Below, piece by piece: positions 1 through 6,613 of a stretch of DNA of 16,755 bases. The notes below the pieces were generated by a model that ran no database searches, was not told where the DNA came from, and worked only from the letters and a program-made list of their open reading frames with translations. Position 1 is the stretch's first letter. Each line of letters opens with the position of its first letter. The position numbers and the translations under genes are program-made. The stretch covers positions 1-16,755 of the forward strand of contig CAJMMA010000044.1 of NCBI GenBank assembly GCA_905214435.1, written 5' to 3'. This stretch comes from an uncultured bacterium. GTDB taxonomy: Bacteria; Actinomycetota; Coriobacteriia; Coriobacteriales; Coriobacteriaceae.

Positions 1-44
1 GGGCTATTTTAGCTACCCCACTTGCAGGGTAGCTAAAATAGCCC
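1..44. repeat. Perfect 18-bp inverted repeat at window start
   Basis: The arm GGGCTATTTTAGCTACCC at 1-18 is exactly complementary to 27-44, with an 8-base loop (19-26). A third partial copy of the arm end, TAGCTACCC, lies at 54-62. No T-tract follows on the plus strand, so it is not a standard intrinsic terminator. It resembles a dispersed intergenic palindromic repeat or the tail of a longer element cut by the window edge. Function is unknown. Confidence 0.75.
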
Positions 45-83
45 CGTCCGAATTAGCTACCCTCACCCATCCTCAACAATCTC

Positions 84-217
84 AATCTGTAACATCTAGA
101 CCCACTTTTGACCCCTAACTGTTACAGATCAAGACAAACGGAAACCGCCCCGACAAAACGTCTAAATCTGTAACATCTACGGACCAAAACCGGGTCTTAC
201 TGTTACAGATCGAGACA
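84..217. repeat. Two tandem diverged palindromic repeat units
   Basis: Two units start 81 bp apart. Each begins AATCTGTAACATCTA (84-98 and 165-179) and ends CTGTTACAGATC (119-130 and 200-211), followed by A/G-AGACA. Within each unit the 10-bp arms ATCTGTAACA and TGTTACAGAT face each other (85-94/120-129 and 166-175/201-210) with arm starts exactly 35 bp apart. The interior differs between units, so arms and spacing are kept while the centre is not. This fits a repeated intergenic element, a pair of protein sites, or small hairpins. No gene is visible in either strand here. Confidence 0.7.
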
Positions 218-298
218 GCCCCCAACAGCACCTTCCCGTTCGGGGAACGACCGCCACAGGTACGGCGGGCAGAGACTCCTTGTTTTCCTCGGTTTTTC

Positions 299-328
299 TT
301 GACGGAATCTCACCTGTTGTAGTACTTT
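299..328 (+). promoter_or_regulatory. Weak candidate promoter before the attenuator-like terminator
   Basis: TTGACG at 299-304 is a good -35 match. TACTTT at 323-328 follows with an 18-bp spacer but matches the -10 consensus at only three of six positions. If used, transcription would begin near 335, just before the terminator at 378-413 and about 195 bases before the permease start. Tentative. Confidence 0.25.
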
Positions 329-377
329 GTTCCAGTCTAAAAACGCGTGGACTTTTCTGGGCGCTAGCCACCTTTTT

Positions 378-413
378 GCCACGCAACCGAGCAGTCGGTT
401 GCGTGGCTTTTTT
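378..413 (+). terminator. Strong intrinsic terminator, possible attenuator
   Basis: A 13-bp perfect stem (378-390 with 395-407, loop GCAG) is followed directly by six T residues (408-413). The + orientation is clear because the T-tract is only on that side. No plus-strand gene is recognisable upstream within the window. It therefore either ends a transcript starting before or inside 1-377, or acts as an attenuator in the leader of the permease at 531. GCGTGG at 345-350 could pair with CCACGC at 379-384 and compete with the terminator stem. Confidence 0.85.
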
Positions 414-530
414 CGTCTTGGCAGCAGGTACCACATGCACCGCCAGAAGACCGCACGGGCCCACCTTCCGACTGCAGGGAACAGACGCACGAGACGTGCA
501 TCTGCAAGACAGCAGACGGAAGGGAGCTTA

Positions 531-1511
531 ATGGCAGGAACAAACACAATCAAGCAACAGACCGCCGAGGCGGGAGCCACGGGCACAGGACAGGCCAAGG
601 CGGCGCTCCAGGTCTTTGCGGGCGGCGCCTGCTACGGCGCGATGGCCACGACCTACAAGCTCGCCTACGCCGCGGGCTTCACCTCGGCGCAGGTGGTGGC
701 GAGCCAGGCGTGGTTCGGCTGCCTCTTCTTCGCCCTCGCCACACTCGCGGGCCACGCACTCGGGCACCGCTGGCAGCGCGTGGGCTGGAAACTCGCCCTT
801 AAGCTCATGGGCCTGGGAGCCCTCACCTGCCTCACCTCAATCCTCTACTGCTACGCCATGAGCGTGCTGCCCGCTCCGGTTGCGCTCACGCTCCTCTTCC
901 AGTTCACGTGGCTGGGGCTCCTGTGGCAGACCGTCATGACGCGCCGACCGCCGAGGGTCCTCCAAGTGGTCTCCGCCCTGGTCATCGTCTTCGGAACGGT
1001 GTTCGCCAGCGGCGTTTACAAGACTGGCATCACCGGGTACGACCCCGTGGCCCTGCTCTGCGCGCTGGGGGCGGCCGTGTCCTGCTCCCTCTTTGTCACC
1101 CTCTCCGGCAAGGTCGAGGCCCCCTGCTCGTCCGAACAGCGTGGCGTCATCGTATGCGCGGGCTCCGTGGTCATGTCGCTCACGGTGTGCCCGGACTACG
1201 TCGTCTCGGGCGTCCTCGCCCAGGGCATCCTGCCCTTTGCCGTCATCGCCGGCTTCTTTGGCATGCTCTGCCCGGTCCTGCTCTTCGGCATGGGCTCTCC
1301 GCACCTGCCCGCGGGCCTCTCCACTGTCATGGCCGCCGCGGAACTCCCCGCCGGCCTGCTCATCGCCATGATCGTCCTCGGCGAGCCGCTCGGCGTCGTC
1401 GAGTGGTTGGGCGTCGCCATCATCCTTGCCGGCGTATGCCTGGCACAGGTCCCCTCCCTGCTTGGAGGCCGGGAGGCACGTCGCGCCGCCGCAGGACAAG
1501 CCGTCAGCTAG
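531..1511 (+). CDS. DMT/EamA-family permease
   Basis: A 326-residue inner-membrane protein with about ten hydrophobic segments arranged as two EamA-like halves (roughly residues 25-150 and 170-310). The second half ends with the family-typical stretch in which a small-residue helix leads into LGEPLG and a last helix. DMT permeases export or import small metabolites; the substrate cannot be read from sequence. I start at ATG 531 because AGGGAG lies at 521-526. The frame stays open to an ATG at 327, but that start would place the terminator hairpin inside the coding region and adds a non-hydrophobic, low-quality N-terminus. A 122-bp gap separates it from the glucosidase gene downstream, so it is probably its own unit. 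A rather basic tail follows the last helix. Family call is firm, substrate unknown. Confidence 0.85.
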   Translation: MAGTNTIKQQTAEAGATGTGQAKAALQVFAGGACYGAMATTYKLAYAAGFTSAQVVASQAWFGCLFFALATLAGHALGHRWQRVGWKLALKLMGLGALTCLTSILYCYAMSVLPAPVALTLLFQFTWLGLLWQTVMTRRPPRVLQVVSALVIVFGTVFASGVYKTGITGYDPVALLCALGAAVSCSLFVTLSGKVEAPCSSEQRGVIVCAGSVVMSLTVCPDYVVSGVLAQGILPFAVIAGFFGMLCPVLLFGMGSPHLPAGLSTVMAAAELPAGLLIAMIVLGEPLGVVEWLGVAIILAGVCLAQVPSLLGGREARRAAAGQAVS

Positions 1512-1584
1512 TCACCCCTTCACGGGCGGCCCGCGCGCATCAGGGAAAGGGCCACGGGCCCGGCGCGTGAGGTCGCAAGGACGT

Positions 1585-1615
1585 TATAAAGCGTCCCCCG
1601 CAGAGGTGGGGGCGC
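1585..1615 (+). promoter_or_regulatory. Candidate -10 and leader hairpin of the glucosidase-PTS unit
   Basis: TATAAA at 1585-1590 resembles a -10 box, but no good -35 is seen 16-18 bp upstream. It is followed at once by a GC-rich hairpin, 1591-1598 with 1608-1615 (eight pairs including one G-T). The hairpin ends eight bases before the AAGGAGG ribosome site (1623-1629), so it would sit very near the 5' end of the message. No associated terminator is visible, so a LicT-type antitermination system is not supported. Confidence 0.35.
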
Positions 1616-1633
1616 CAGAAAGAAGGAGGCACC

Positions 1634-3064
1634 ATGCCATTTCCAAAAGGGTTCCTGTGGGGAGGAGCCACCGCCGCCAACCAATGCGAGGGAGGTTATG
1701 ACGAGGGCGGCCGCGGCCTTGCCAATGTCGACGTCATCCCACACGGGTCGGAGCGCAACGACGTGAGTCGCGGCCTGAGGCGCATGCTCAACTTTGAGCC
1801 CGGGTACTACTACCCGGCCCAGACGGGCATCGACTTCTACCACCACTACCGCGAGGACATAGCCCTCTTCGCGGAGATGGGCTTCAAGGTCTTTCGCCTC
1901 TCCATCGCTTGGAGTCGCATCTTCCCCAACGGCGACGAGGAGGAGCCCAACGAGGTCGGGCTCGCCTTCTACGAGGACGTGTTCCGCTGCTGCCGCGAGC
2001 ACGGGATCGAGCCCCTCGTGACCATCACGCACTTCGACTGCCCCATCCACCTCGTCAAGAAGTACGGCGCCTGGCGAAACCGCACCCTCATCGAGCTCTA
2101 CAAGCGGCTCGTGACGGTGCTCTTCAACCGCTACCGCGGCCTCGTGCGCTGGTGGATCACGTTCAACGAGATGAACATGATCTTGCACCGTCCCTTCATG
2201 GGTGCCGGCATCGTCCTCGAGCCCGGGGAGAATGCCCGCGAGGCCGAGTACCGCGCCGCGCACAACGAGCTCGTGGCGAGCGCCTGGGCCACCAAGATCG
2301 CCCACGAGGTCGACCCGGAGAACAAGGTAGGCTGCATGCTCGCCGCGGGAAGCTACTACCCCTACTCCTGTCGTCCCGAGGACGTCCGCGCAGCGCAGGT
2401 CAAGAACCAGGAGGATCTCTTCTTCGTGGACGTGCAGGCACGCGGGCACTACCCCGGCTACGCGCTCAAGATGCTCGAGCGCGAGGGTATCGACGTGGGC
2501 ATGACCGCCGAAGACGAGCGCATCCTTGCGGAGAACACCGTCGACTTCATCTCGTTTAGCTACTACTCCTCGCGCTGTACCGCGGGCGACCCCGATTCCG
2601 TGGGCGGCGTCGCCGAGGGCAACGCCTTCGCCGGCGTGGAGAACCCCTACGTGCGCACGAGCGACTGGGGCTGGGTCATCGACCCGCTTGGGTTCCGCAT
2701 CACGATCAACGACCTCTGGGACCGCTACCAGAAGCCGCTCTTTGTGGTGGAGAACGGCCTCGGCGCCTATGACGAGGTGCTTCCCGACGGCACGATCGAG
2801 GATGACTACCGCATCGCCTACCTGCGCGAGCACATCGAGGCCATGCGCGACGCCATCGAGCAGGACGGCGTCGAGATACTCGGCTACACCACCTGGGGGC
2901 CGATCGACCTCGTGAGCGCGGGCTCCGGCGAGATGGAGAAGCGCTACGGCTTCATCTACGTGGACCGCGACAACCTGGGCAACGGCACGCTCGAGCGCAG
3001 GCGCAAGAAGAGCTTCTACTGGTACCAACAGGCCATCGCCACCAACGGAGGCGACCTGGGCTAG
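1634..3064 (+). CDS. GH1 6-phospho-beta-glucosidase
   Basis: A 476-residue cytoplasmic glycoside hydrolase of family 1, near the usual length for the family. The N-terminus FPKGFLWGGATAANQCEG is classic GH1. The acid/base glutamate is E179 in TFNEMN, and the nucleophile is E373 in VVENGLG. Near the C-terminus S428/S431, K436 and Y438 in the segment leading to KRYGFIYVD form the phosphate-binding signature of enzymes acting on 6-phospho-sugars. It therefore should hydrolyse beta-glucosides phosphorylated during uptake (cellobiose, arbutin or salicin type), giving glucose 6-phosphate. ATG 1634 has an excellent AAGGAGG at 1623-1629. A PTS EIIBC gene follows after 31 bp and surely supplies the phosphorylated substrate. 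The exact sugar is not determined. Confidence 0.95.
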   Translation: MPFPKGFLWGGATAANQCEGGYDEGGRGLANVDVIPHGSERNDVSRGLRRMLNFEPGYYYPAQTGIDFYHHYREDIALFAEMGFKVFRLSIAWSRIFPNGDEEEPNEVGLAFYEDVFRCCREHGIEPLVTITHFDCPIHLVKKYGAWRNRTLIELYKRLVTVLFNRYRGLVRWWITFNEMNMILHRPFMGAGIVLEPGENAREAEYRAAHNELVASAWATKIAHEVDPENKVGCMLAAGSYYPYSCRPEDVRAAQVKNQEDLFFVDVQARGHYPGYALKMLEREGIDVGMTAEDERILAENTVDFISFSYYSSRCTAGDPDSVGGVAEGNAFAGVENPYVRTSDWGWVIDPLGFRITINDLWDRYQKPLFVVENGLGAYDEVLPDGTIEDDYRIAYLREHIEAMRDAIEQDGVEILGYTTWGPIDLVSAGSGEMEKRYGFIYVDRDNLGNGTLERRRKKSFYWYQQAIATNGGDLG

Positions 3065-3095
3065 CCGCCCGGGCAATATCACTAAGGAGAAAATA

Positions 3096-4544
3096 ATGGC
3101 TGAAAAATACGACGATCTGGCCAGATCCATACTCGAGAACGTAGGCGGCACAGAGAACGTCGCCAGCGTCGCGCACTGCATCACGCGCGTGCGCTTCAAA
3201 CTCAAGGACGAGTCCCGCGCCAACACGGCCAAGATCGAGGCCCTCAAGGGCGTCATCCAGGTCATCCAGGCCAACGGCCAGTACCAGGTGGTCGTGGGCA
3301 ACATCGTCGAGGACGTCTACGACGCGGTCCTGGAGGCCGGCAACTTCTCGGGCGGCGCAAGCGCCGACGACGAGCCCCAGGTCGATAAGACCGTTGCCTC
3401 CGTCATCATCGACCTCATCTCTGGCATCTTCCAGCCCATCTTGGGACCGCTTGCCGCCGCAGGCATCATGAAGGGACTGCTTGCCCTCATCACCTACTTC
3501 GTCCCGGCCTTTGCAAACGACGGCCTCTACACACTGCTCTACACCGTGGCTGACGGCTTCTTCTACTTCCTTCCCGTCGCCCTGGCGTTCAGTGCCGCGC
3601 GCAAGTTCCGCATGAACGAGTTCACCGGCGTGGCAATCGGCGTGGCGCTCCTCTACCCGACGATGGTCGCCCTGACCTCGGGCGAGGCGCTCGGCAGCAT
3701 CGACCTCGGCGTGGCCGGCACGTTCTCGTGGTACGCCACCGCCCTCGGGCTCCCCATCATCATGCCCGTGTCCGGCTACGTGAGCTCGGTGATCCCCATC
3801 CTTCTCATGGTGTGGTTCGGCTCTATCCTTGAGCGCTGGCTCAAGAGCTGGATGCCGGCTGCGCTCAAGATGTTCCTTGTCCCGCTCGCCACGATGACGG
3901 TCTCCATCGTCTTGGGCTACCTCATCATCGGCCCGGTGGCCACCCTCATCACCAACCTGCTGAGCGCGGCGTTCTCGTTCATCTTCCAGCTCCCCGTGGT
4001 TGGTTCCGTCCTGGGCAGCGCCCTAGTCGGCGGACTGTGGATGTGCCTCGTCATCTTCGGCTTCCACTGGAGCCTCATCCCCATCTCCATCATGAACCTG
4101 AACACCCTCGGCCACGATAGCGTGCTCGCCGCCACCATCGGCCACGGGTTCGCGCTCGGAGCGGTCATCTTTGCCATGTACCTCAGAAACAAGGACGAGC
4201 GCTTCCGCGGCATCGCCCTTCCCGCGATGATCTCCGCCTTCTTCTTCGGCGTCACCGAGCCGGGCATCTACGGCATCGCCCTCCCCAACAAGCGCGCGTT
4301 CGTCGTGGCATGCCTGAGCTCCGCCGTGGGCGGCGCCATCGTGGGAATGACTGGCGCTCTCATGTACATCTCGGGCGGCCTCGGCGTCTTCAACCTGCTC
4401 AACTTTATCGACGGGACCCCTGGTGGCGCCGGGATCTCCCACATGATCTTCGCGATCATCGCCTCGCTCGTCTCTGCCGTCCTGGCCTTTGTTATCGAGT
4501 TCATCACCTACCGGCCCAACGACGATGAGGAAGGCACCCGCTAG
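3096..4544 (+). CDS. PTS beta-glucoside-type EIIBC permease
   Basis: A 482-residue membrane transporter of the glucose/beta-glucoside PTS superfamily. Residues 1-85 are an EIIB domain whose phosphorylated cysteine is C28 in the AHCITRVRF signature. About residues 105-470 are an EIIC domain with roughly ten hydrophobic segments and the conserved GVTEPGIYG loop (E388). The protein ends soon after the last membrane segment, so no EIIA domain is fused and none lies nearby; EIIA must come from another locus. AAGGAG at 3084-3089 precedes ATG 3096. With the GH1 gene 31 bp upstream it forms a two-gene uptake and cleavage unit. No regulator gene (BglG/LicT or GntR type) is in the window. Substrate is inferred from the GH1 partner. 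Confidence 0.93.
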   Translation: MAEKYDDLARSILENVGGTENVASVAHCITRVRFKLKDESRANTAKIEALKGVIQVIQANGQYQVVVGNIVEDVYDAVLEAGNFSGGASADDEPQVDKTVASVIIDLISGIFQPILGPLAAAGIMKGLLALITYFVPAFANDGLYTLLYTVADGFFYFLPVALAFSAARKFRMNEFTGVAIGVALLYPTMVALTSGEALGSIDLGVAGTFSWYATALGLPIIMPVSGYVSSVIPILLMVWFGSILERWLKSWMPAALKMFLVPLATMTVSIVLGYLIIGPVATLITNLLSAAFSFIFQLPVVGSVLGSALVGGLWMCLVIFGFHWSLIPISIMNLNTLGHDSVLAATIGHGFALGAVIFAMYLRNKDERFRGIALPAMISAFFFGVTEPGIYGIALPNKRAFVVACLSSAVGGAIVGMTGALMYISGGLGVFNLLNFIDGTPGGAGISHMIFAIIASLVSAVLAFVIEFITYRPNDDEEGTR

Positions 4545-4554
4545 CCTGCGCCCT

Positions 4555-4633
4555 CCTCAATCAGCTCTATGTAATTGAGGGGCAGTTGAGGTGGGTGAGG
4601 GCCGAGGGCGATCAAGGTGGCCGCCCTCGGCCC
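4555..4633. repeat. Two inverted repeats after the PTS gene
   Basis: A short pair CCTCAAT/ATTGAGG (4555-4561 with 4574-4580) is followed by a perfect 12-bp GC-rich pair GGGCCGAGGGCG (4599-4610) and its complement at 4622-4633, with an 11-base loop. Neither has a T-tract, so this is not a textbook intrinsic terminator. It could still stabilise the 3' end or terminate weakly. A second TTGAGG at 4586-4591 could compete for the first arm. Confidence 0.6.
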
Positions 4634-4680
4634 GGGACAACCTGCCAGAAGGCGTTTAGCTTTCTCGGGCGGCGCTGAAA

Positions 4681-5094
4681 TGAACTGCGCCCCGATACTT
4701 GGACGGGTCAATTAGCGGCCTATGCCGCACATGGGGACTGATTTCGGAACTCCTCCGGGGTCAGTCCCTTTTGCTTAACCCGCCTCCTCTTGTTCCAGTG
4801 AACGGTATAGGCTTCGAGGTCCCGCTTGAACTCCTCGAAGCTCCGCCACGTCCGGCTCCTGTAGAATTCGTCCTTCAGGCGCCCGGGCAGCAGCTCCGTC
4901 GCATGAGCTTGCCCTCGCACGCCGCCGGCCCCGGCCGGGTCCGGGCACCCTTCGGCCTCCCGCTGGCCTTCGGCGCGCCCGCACCCCCTGTCGCAAAGCT
5001 CTGCTGCAAGAGTCCTCAGCGTGGCGTCGTGCCTGACTCTCCCGTCCATAAAGAAGCCCCCATTTCTAATGTTCAAGAAATGAGGGGCGGTTCA
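4681..5094. mobile_element. Internally deleted IS3-family element (414 bp)
   Basis: The ends form imperfect 24-bp terminal inverted repeats: 4681-4704 (TGAACTGCGCCCC...) and the complement of 5071-5094 (TGAACCGCCCCTC...), matching at 17 of 24 positions. Intact IS3-family elements are about 1.2-1.5 kb, so most of the interior is missing. Inside, on the minus strand, lies the end of a transposase. I see no clear target-site duplication at the junctions (GAAA on the left, ATTT on the right). It sits between the PTS gene and rlmD and interrupts nothing recognisable. Confidence 0.75.
4720..5049 (-). pseudogene. IS3-family transposase remnant
   Basis: The last ~55 residues of the minus-strand frame ending at 4720 read as the C-terminus of an IS3-type OrfB: a GRLKDEFYR block that follows the final catalytic glutamate, then FEEFKRDLEAY, VHWN and LTPEEFRNQS. 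Upstream in the same frame the sequence is Gly/Arg/Ala-rich and does not read as a transposase. The extreme N-terminal part (MDGRVRHDATLRTLAAELCDRG, from 5049) looks like the start of an IS3 OrfA, so the core between them has been lost and the join degraded. The first two acidic catalytic residues of the DDE triad are absent. It cannot encode an active transposase. Confidence 0.75.
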
Positions 5095-5186
5095 ATTTCG
5101 GGACGGGGATTAAATAATCATTCGGAGCAAATCTATTTTTATCCCCGTGCCAGAAAAATCATCGGGCGTGGTCTGGGGCAAACAGT

Positions 5187-6500
5187 CTAGTTGCGCTTGA
5201 GGTGGACGACGGTTTCGCAGTGGAAGGTTTGCGGGAACAGATCGACCGGCGTGATCTTGACGGGGGAGAAGGTACCTTCCTCGACAAAGCGCTTAAGGTC
5301 GCGTGCCAGGGTGGCGGGGTCGCAGCTCACGTAGGCGACATCGCGAGCGCTCGTGCTGGCGATAAGGTCGATCGCCTCGGGGGCGAGGCCTGCGCGCGGC
5401 GGGTCGACCACCAAGACGTCGGCATCCTGGTCGGGGAACTCGCGCACCGCGTCTCCGCCAATGACGTCGACGTTATCAAGCTTGTTGATTTCCAGGTTAC
5501 GGCGCAGGTCGCGCACGGCCGGGCCGTAGGCCTCGACGGCGGCGACGAAGTCGCAGCGGCGGGCGAGCGGCAGGGTAAAGGTTCCGGCGCCGCAGTACAG
5601 GTCCACGGCAAGCTCGTCTTCTTGCGGGTCGAGCGCTTCCATGACAAGCTCGATCAAAATCTCAGCACCCTTGGTGTTGACTTGGAAAAAAGACGGGGCA
5701 GACAAGCGCATCTGACCCTCGGCGATATTCTCGGTCCATGAGCCCTCTCCGGCGAGCATTTCGACCTTGGAGACACGGCGGGCCTTCTTTTCGCCCTTGC
5801 TCATCACACGCACGATGCTCGTGGGATGAGCGGCGACCGCCAGCACGCGGGAGACTTGCGAGCGCGGAAAAGAGCCCGTGGGCGTCCAGAGTGCAACCTC
5901 GAGCGCCTTGGTGCGGCGCGATGCGCGAATGCCCACGCGTTCGAGCCCTAAGTCATGGCTGCCGCTTAGATAGTTGAGTGCGCCGACGACCGATTTGAGC
6001 GCCTTGGGAAAACGTTTATCGAACAGCGGGCACGCATCGACGGTCGCGATTTTGCTGGGGTCGACACCGTGCATGCCAAGGCGCACGCGACCGTTGACGA
6101 CGGTCGGTTCGAGCTCGATTTTATTGCGGTAGCCCCAGTCGTCCTTGGTGTGGCAGATGGGCTGCACCAACTCATCGACCTGCTCAGGAGCGAACTTGCC
6201 GATGCGCTCGAGCGTGGAGCGCAGGTTTTGCTCCTTGGCGGCGAGCTGTGCCGTGCGTGAGAGATTGCCCCACGAGCAGCCGCCGCAGATGCCCACGTAG
6301 GGGCAGGGGGGCTGAATGCGATCGGGGCTCGGCTCCAGAATCTCGGTGGTGCGGGCGCGCATGAACGACTTGCCGTCCTGTACGACCTCGGCCTCGACGG
6401 TGTCGCCTGCCACGGCACCCTGCACAAAGACGGCTTTGCCGTTGTCGGCGTGCGCCAGCCCGTCGGCGCCGTAGGTCATCGATTCTATAGTGAGCTTCAT
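5187..6500 (-). CDS. rlmD: 23S rRNA (uracil-C5)-methyltransferase, RlmD/TrmA family
   Basis: A 437-residue SAM-dependent RNA methyltransferase. A TRAM-like N-terminal region (residues ~1-55) is followed by an iron-sulfur cluster motif with C66, C72 and C75 (CPYVGICGGC) and a later ACPLFDK cysteine. The SAM site is VDLYCGAGTFTLPLA, then VDPPRAG, and the catalytic nucleophile cysteine lies in AYVSCDPATLARDL. These are the hallmarks of 5-methyluridine enzymes that use SAM. Which uridine (U1939 or U747 of 23S rRNA, or a tRNA) cannot be told, so the symbol is provisional. The frame is open to ATG 6536, but I choose ATG 6500, which has AGGCAGGG just upstream and a typical MKLTIESMTYGADGLA beginning. 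It lies downstream of ppk on the same strand but behind a terminator. Confidence 0.88.
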   Translation of the reverse strand: MKLTIESMTYGADGLAHADNGKAVFVQGAVAGDTVEAEVVQDGKSFMRARTTEILEPSPDRIQPPCPYVGICGGCSWGNLSRTAQLAAKEQNLRSTLERIGKFAPEQVDELVQPICHTKDDWGYRNKIELEPTVVNGRVRLGMHGVDPSKIATVDACPLFDKRFPKALKSVVGALNYLSGSHDLGLERVGIRASRRTKALEVALWTPTGSFPRSQVSRVLAVAAHPTSIVRVMSKGEKKARRVSKVEMLAGEGSWTENIAEGQMRLSAPSFFQVNTKGAEILIELVMEALDPQEDELAVDLYCGAGTFTLPLARRCDFVAAVEAYGPAVRDLRRNLEINKLDNVDVIGGDAVREFPDQDADVLVVDPPRAGLAPEAIDLIASTSARDVAYVSCDPATLARDLKRFVEEGTFSPVKITPVDLFPQTFHCETVVHLKRN

Positions 6501-6546
6501 ATCCCTGCCTGTCATTCGTGTTGTTGCTCGCACCATGGTAGCAGGG

Positions 6547-6590
6547 AAAAGCGCCCCGCATCCGAGGCTTTCCTCAAATGCGGGGCGCTT
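6547..6590 (-). terminator. Intrinsic terminator of ppk
   Basis: On the minus strand a 13-bp perfect stem (6590-6578 with 6561-6549) encloses a further GAGG/CCTC pair and runs into TTTT (6550-6547). It begins 24 bp past the ppk stop and lies 47 bp before the rlmD start, so rlmD should have its own promoter or depend on readthrough. Confidence 0.85.
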
Positions 6591-6613
6591 CTACAAACTG
6601 CTTCTACAAACGA

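Noticed and set aside
84..217. CRISPR array
   Set aside because: Only two units, diverged, with internal palindromes and no spacer-like regularity or cas genes.
299..413. T-box riboswitch
   Set aside because: The terminator suggested it, but the conserved GGGTGGNACCGCG-type block was not found.
327..530. N-terminal extension of the permease gene to ATG 327
   Set aside because: It would translate through a strong terminator hairpin and T-tract and lacks a ribosome site; ATG 531 has one.
1520..3304. 594-codon minus-strand frame opposite the GH1 gene
   Set aside because: Antisense shadow of a gene with clear catalytic motifs; no ribosome site or family features.
4699..5190. 163-codon plus-strand frame across the IS remnant
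   Set aside because: The readable transposase motifs are on the opposite strand; the plus frame shows no recognisable domain.
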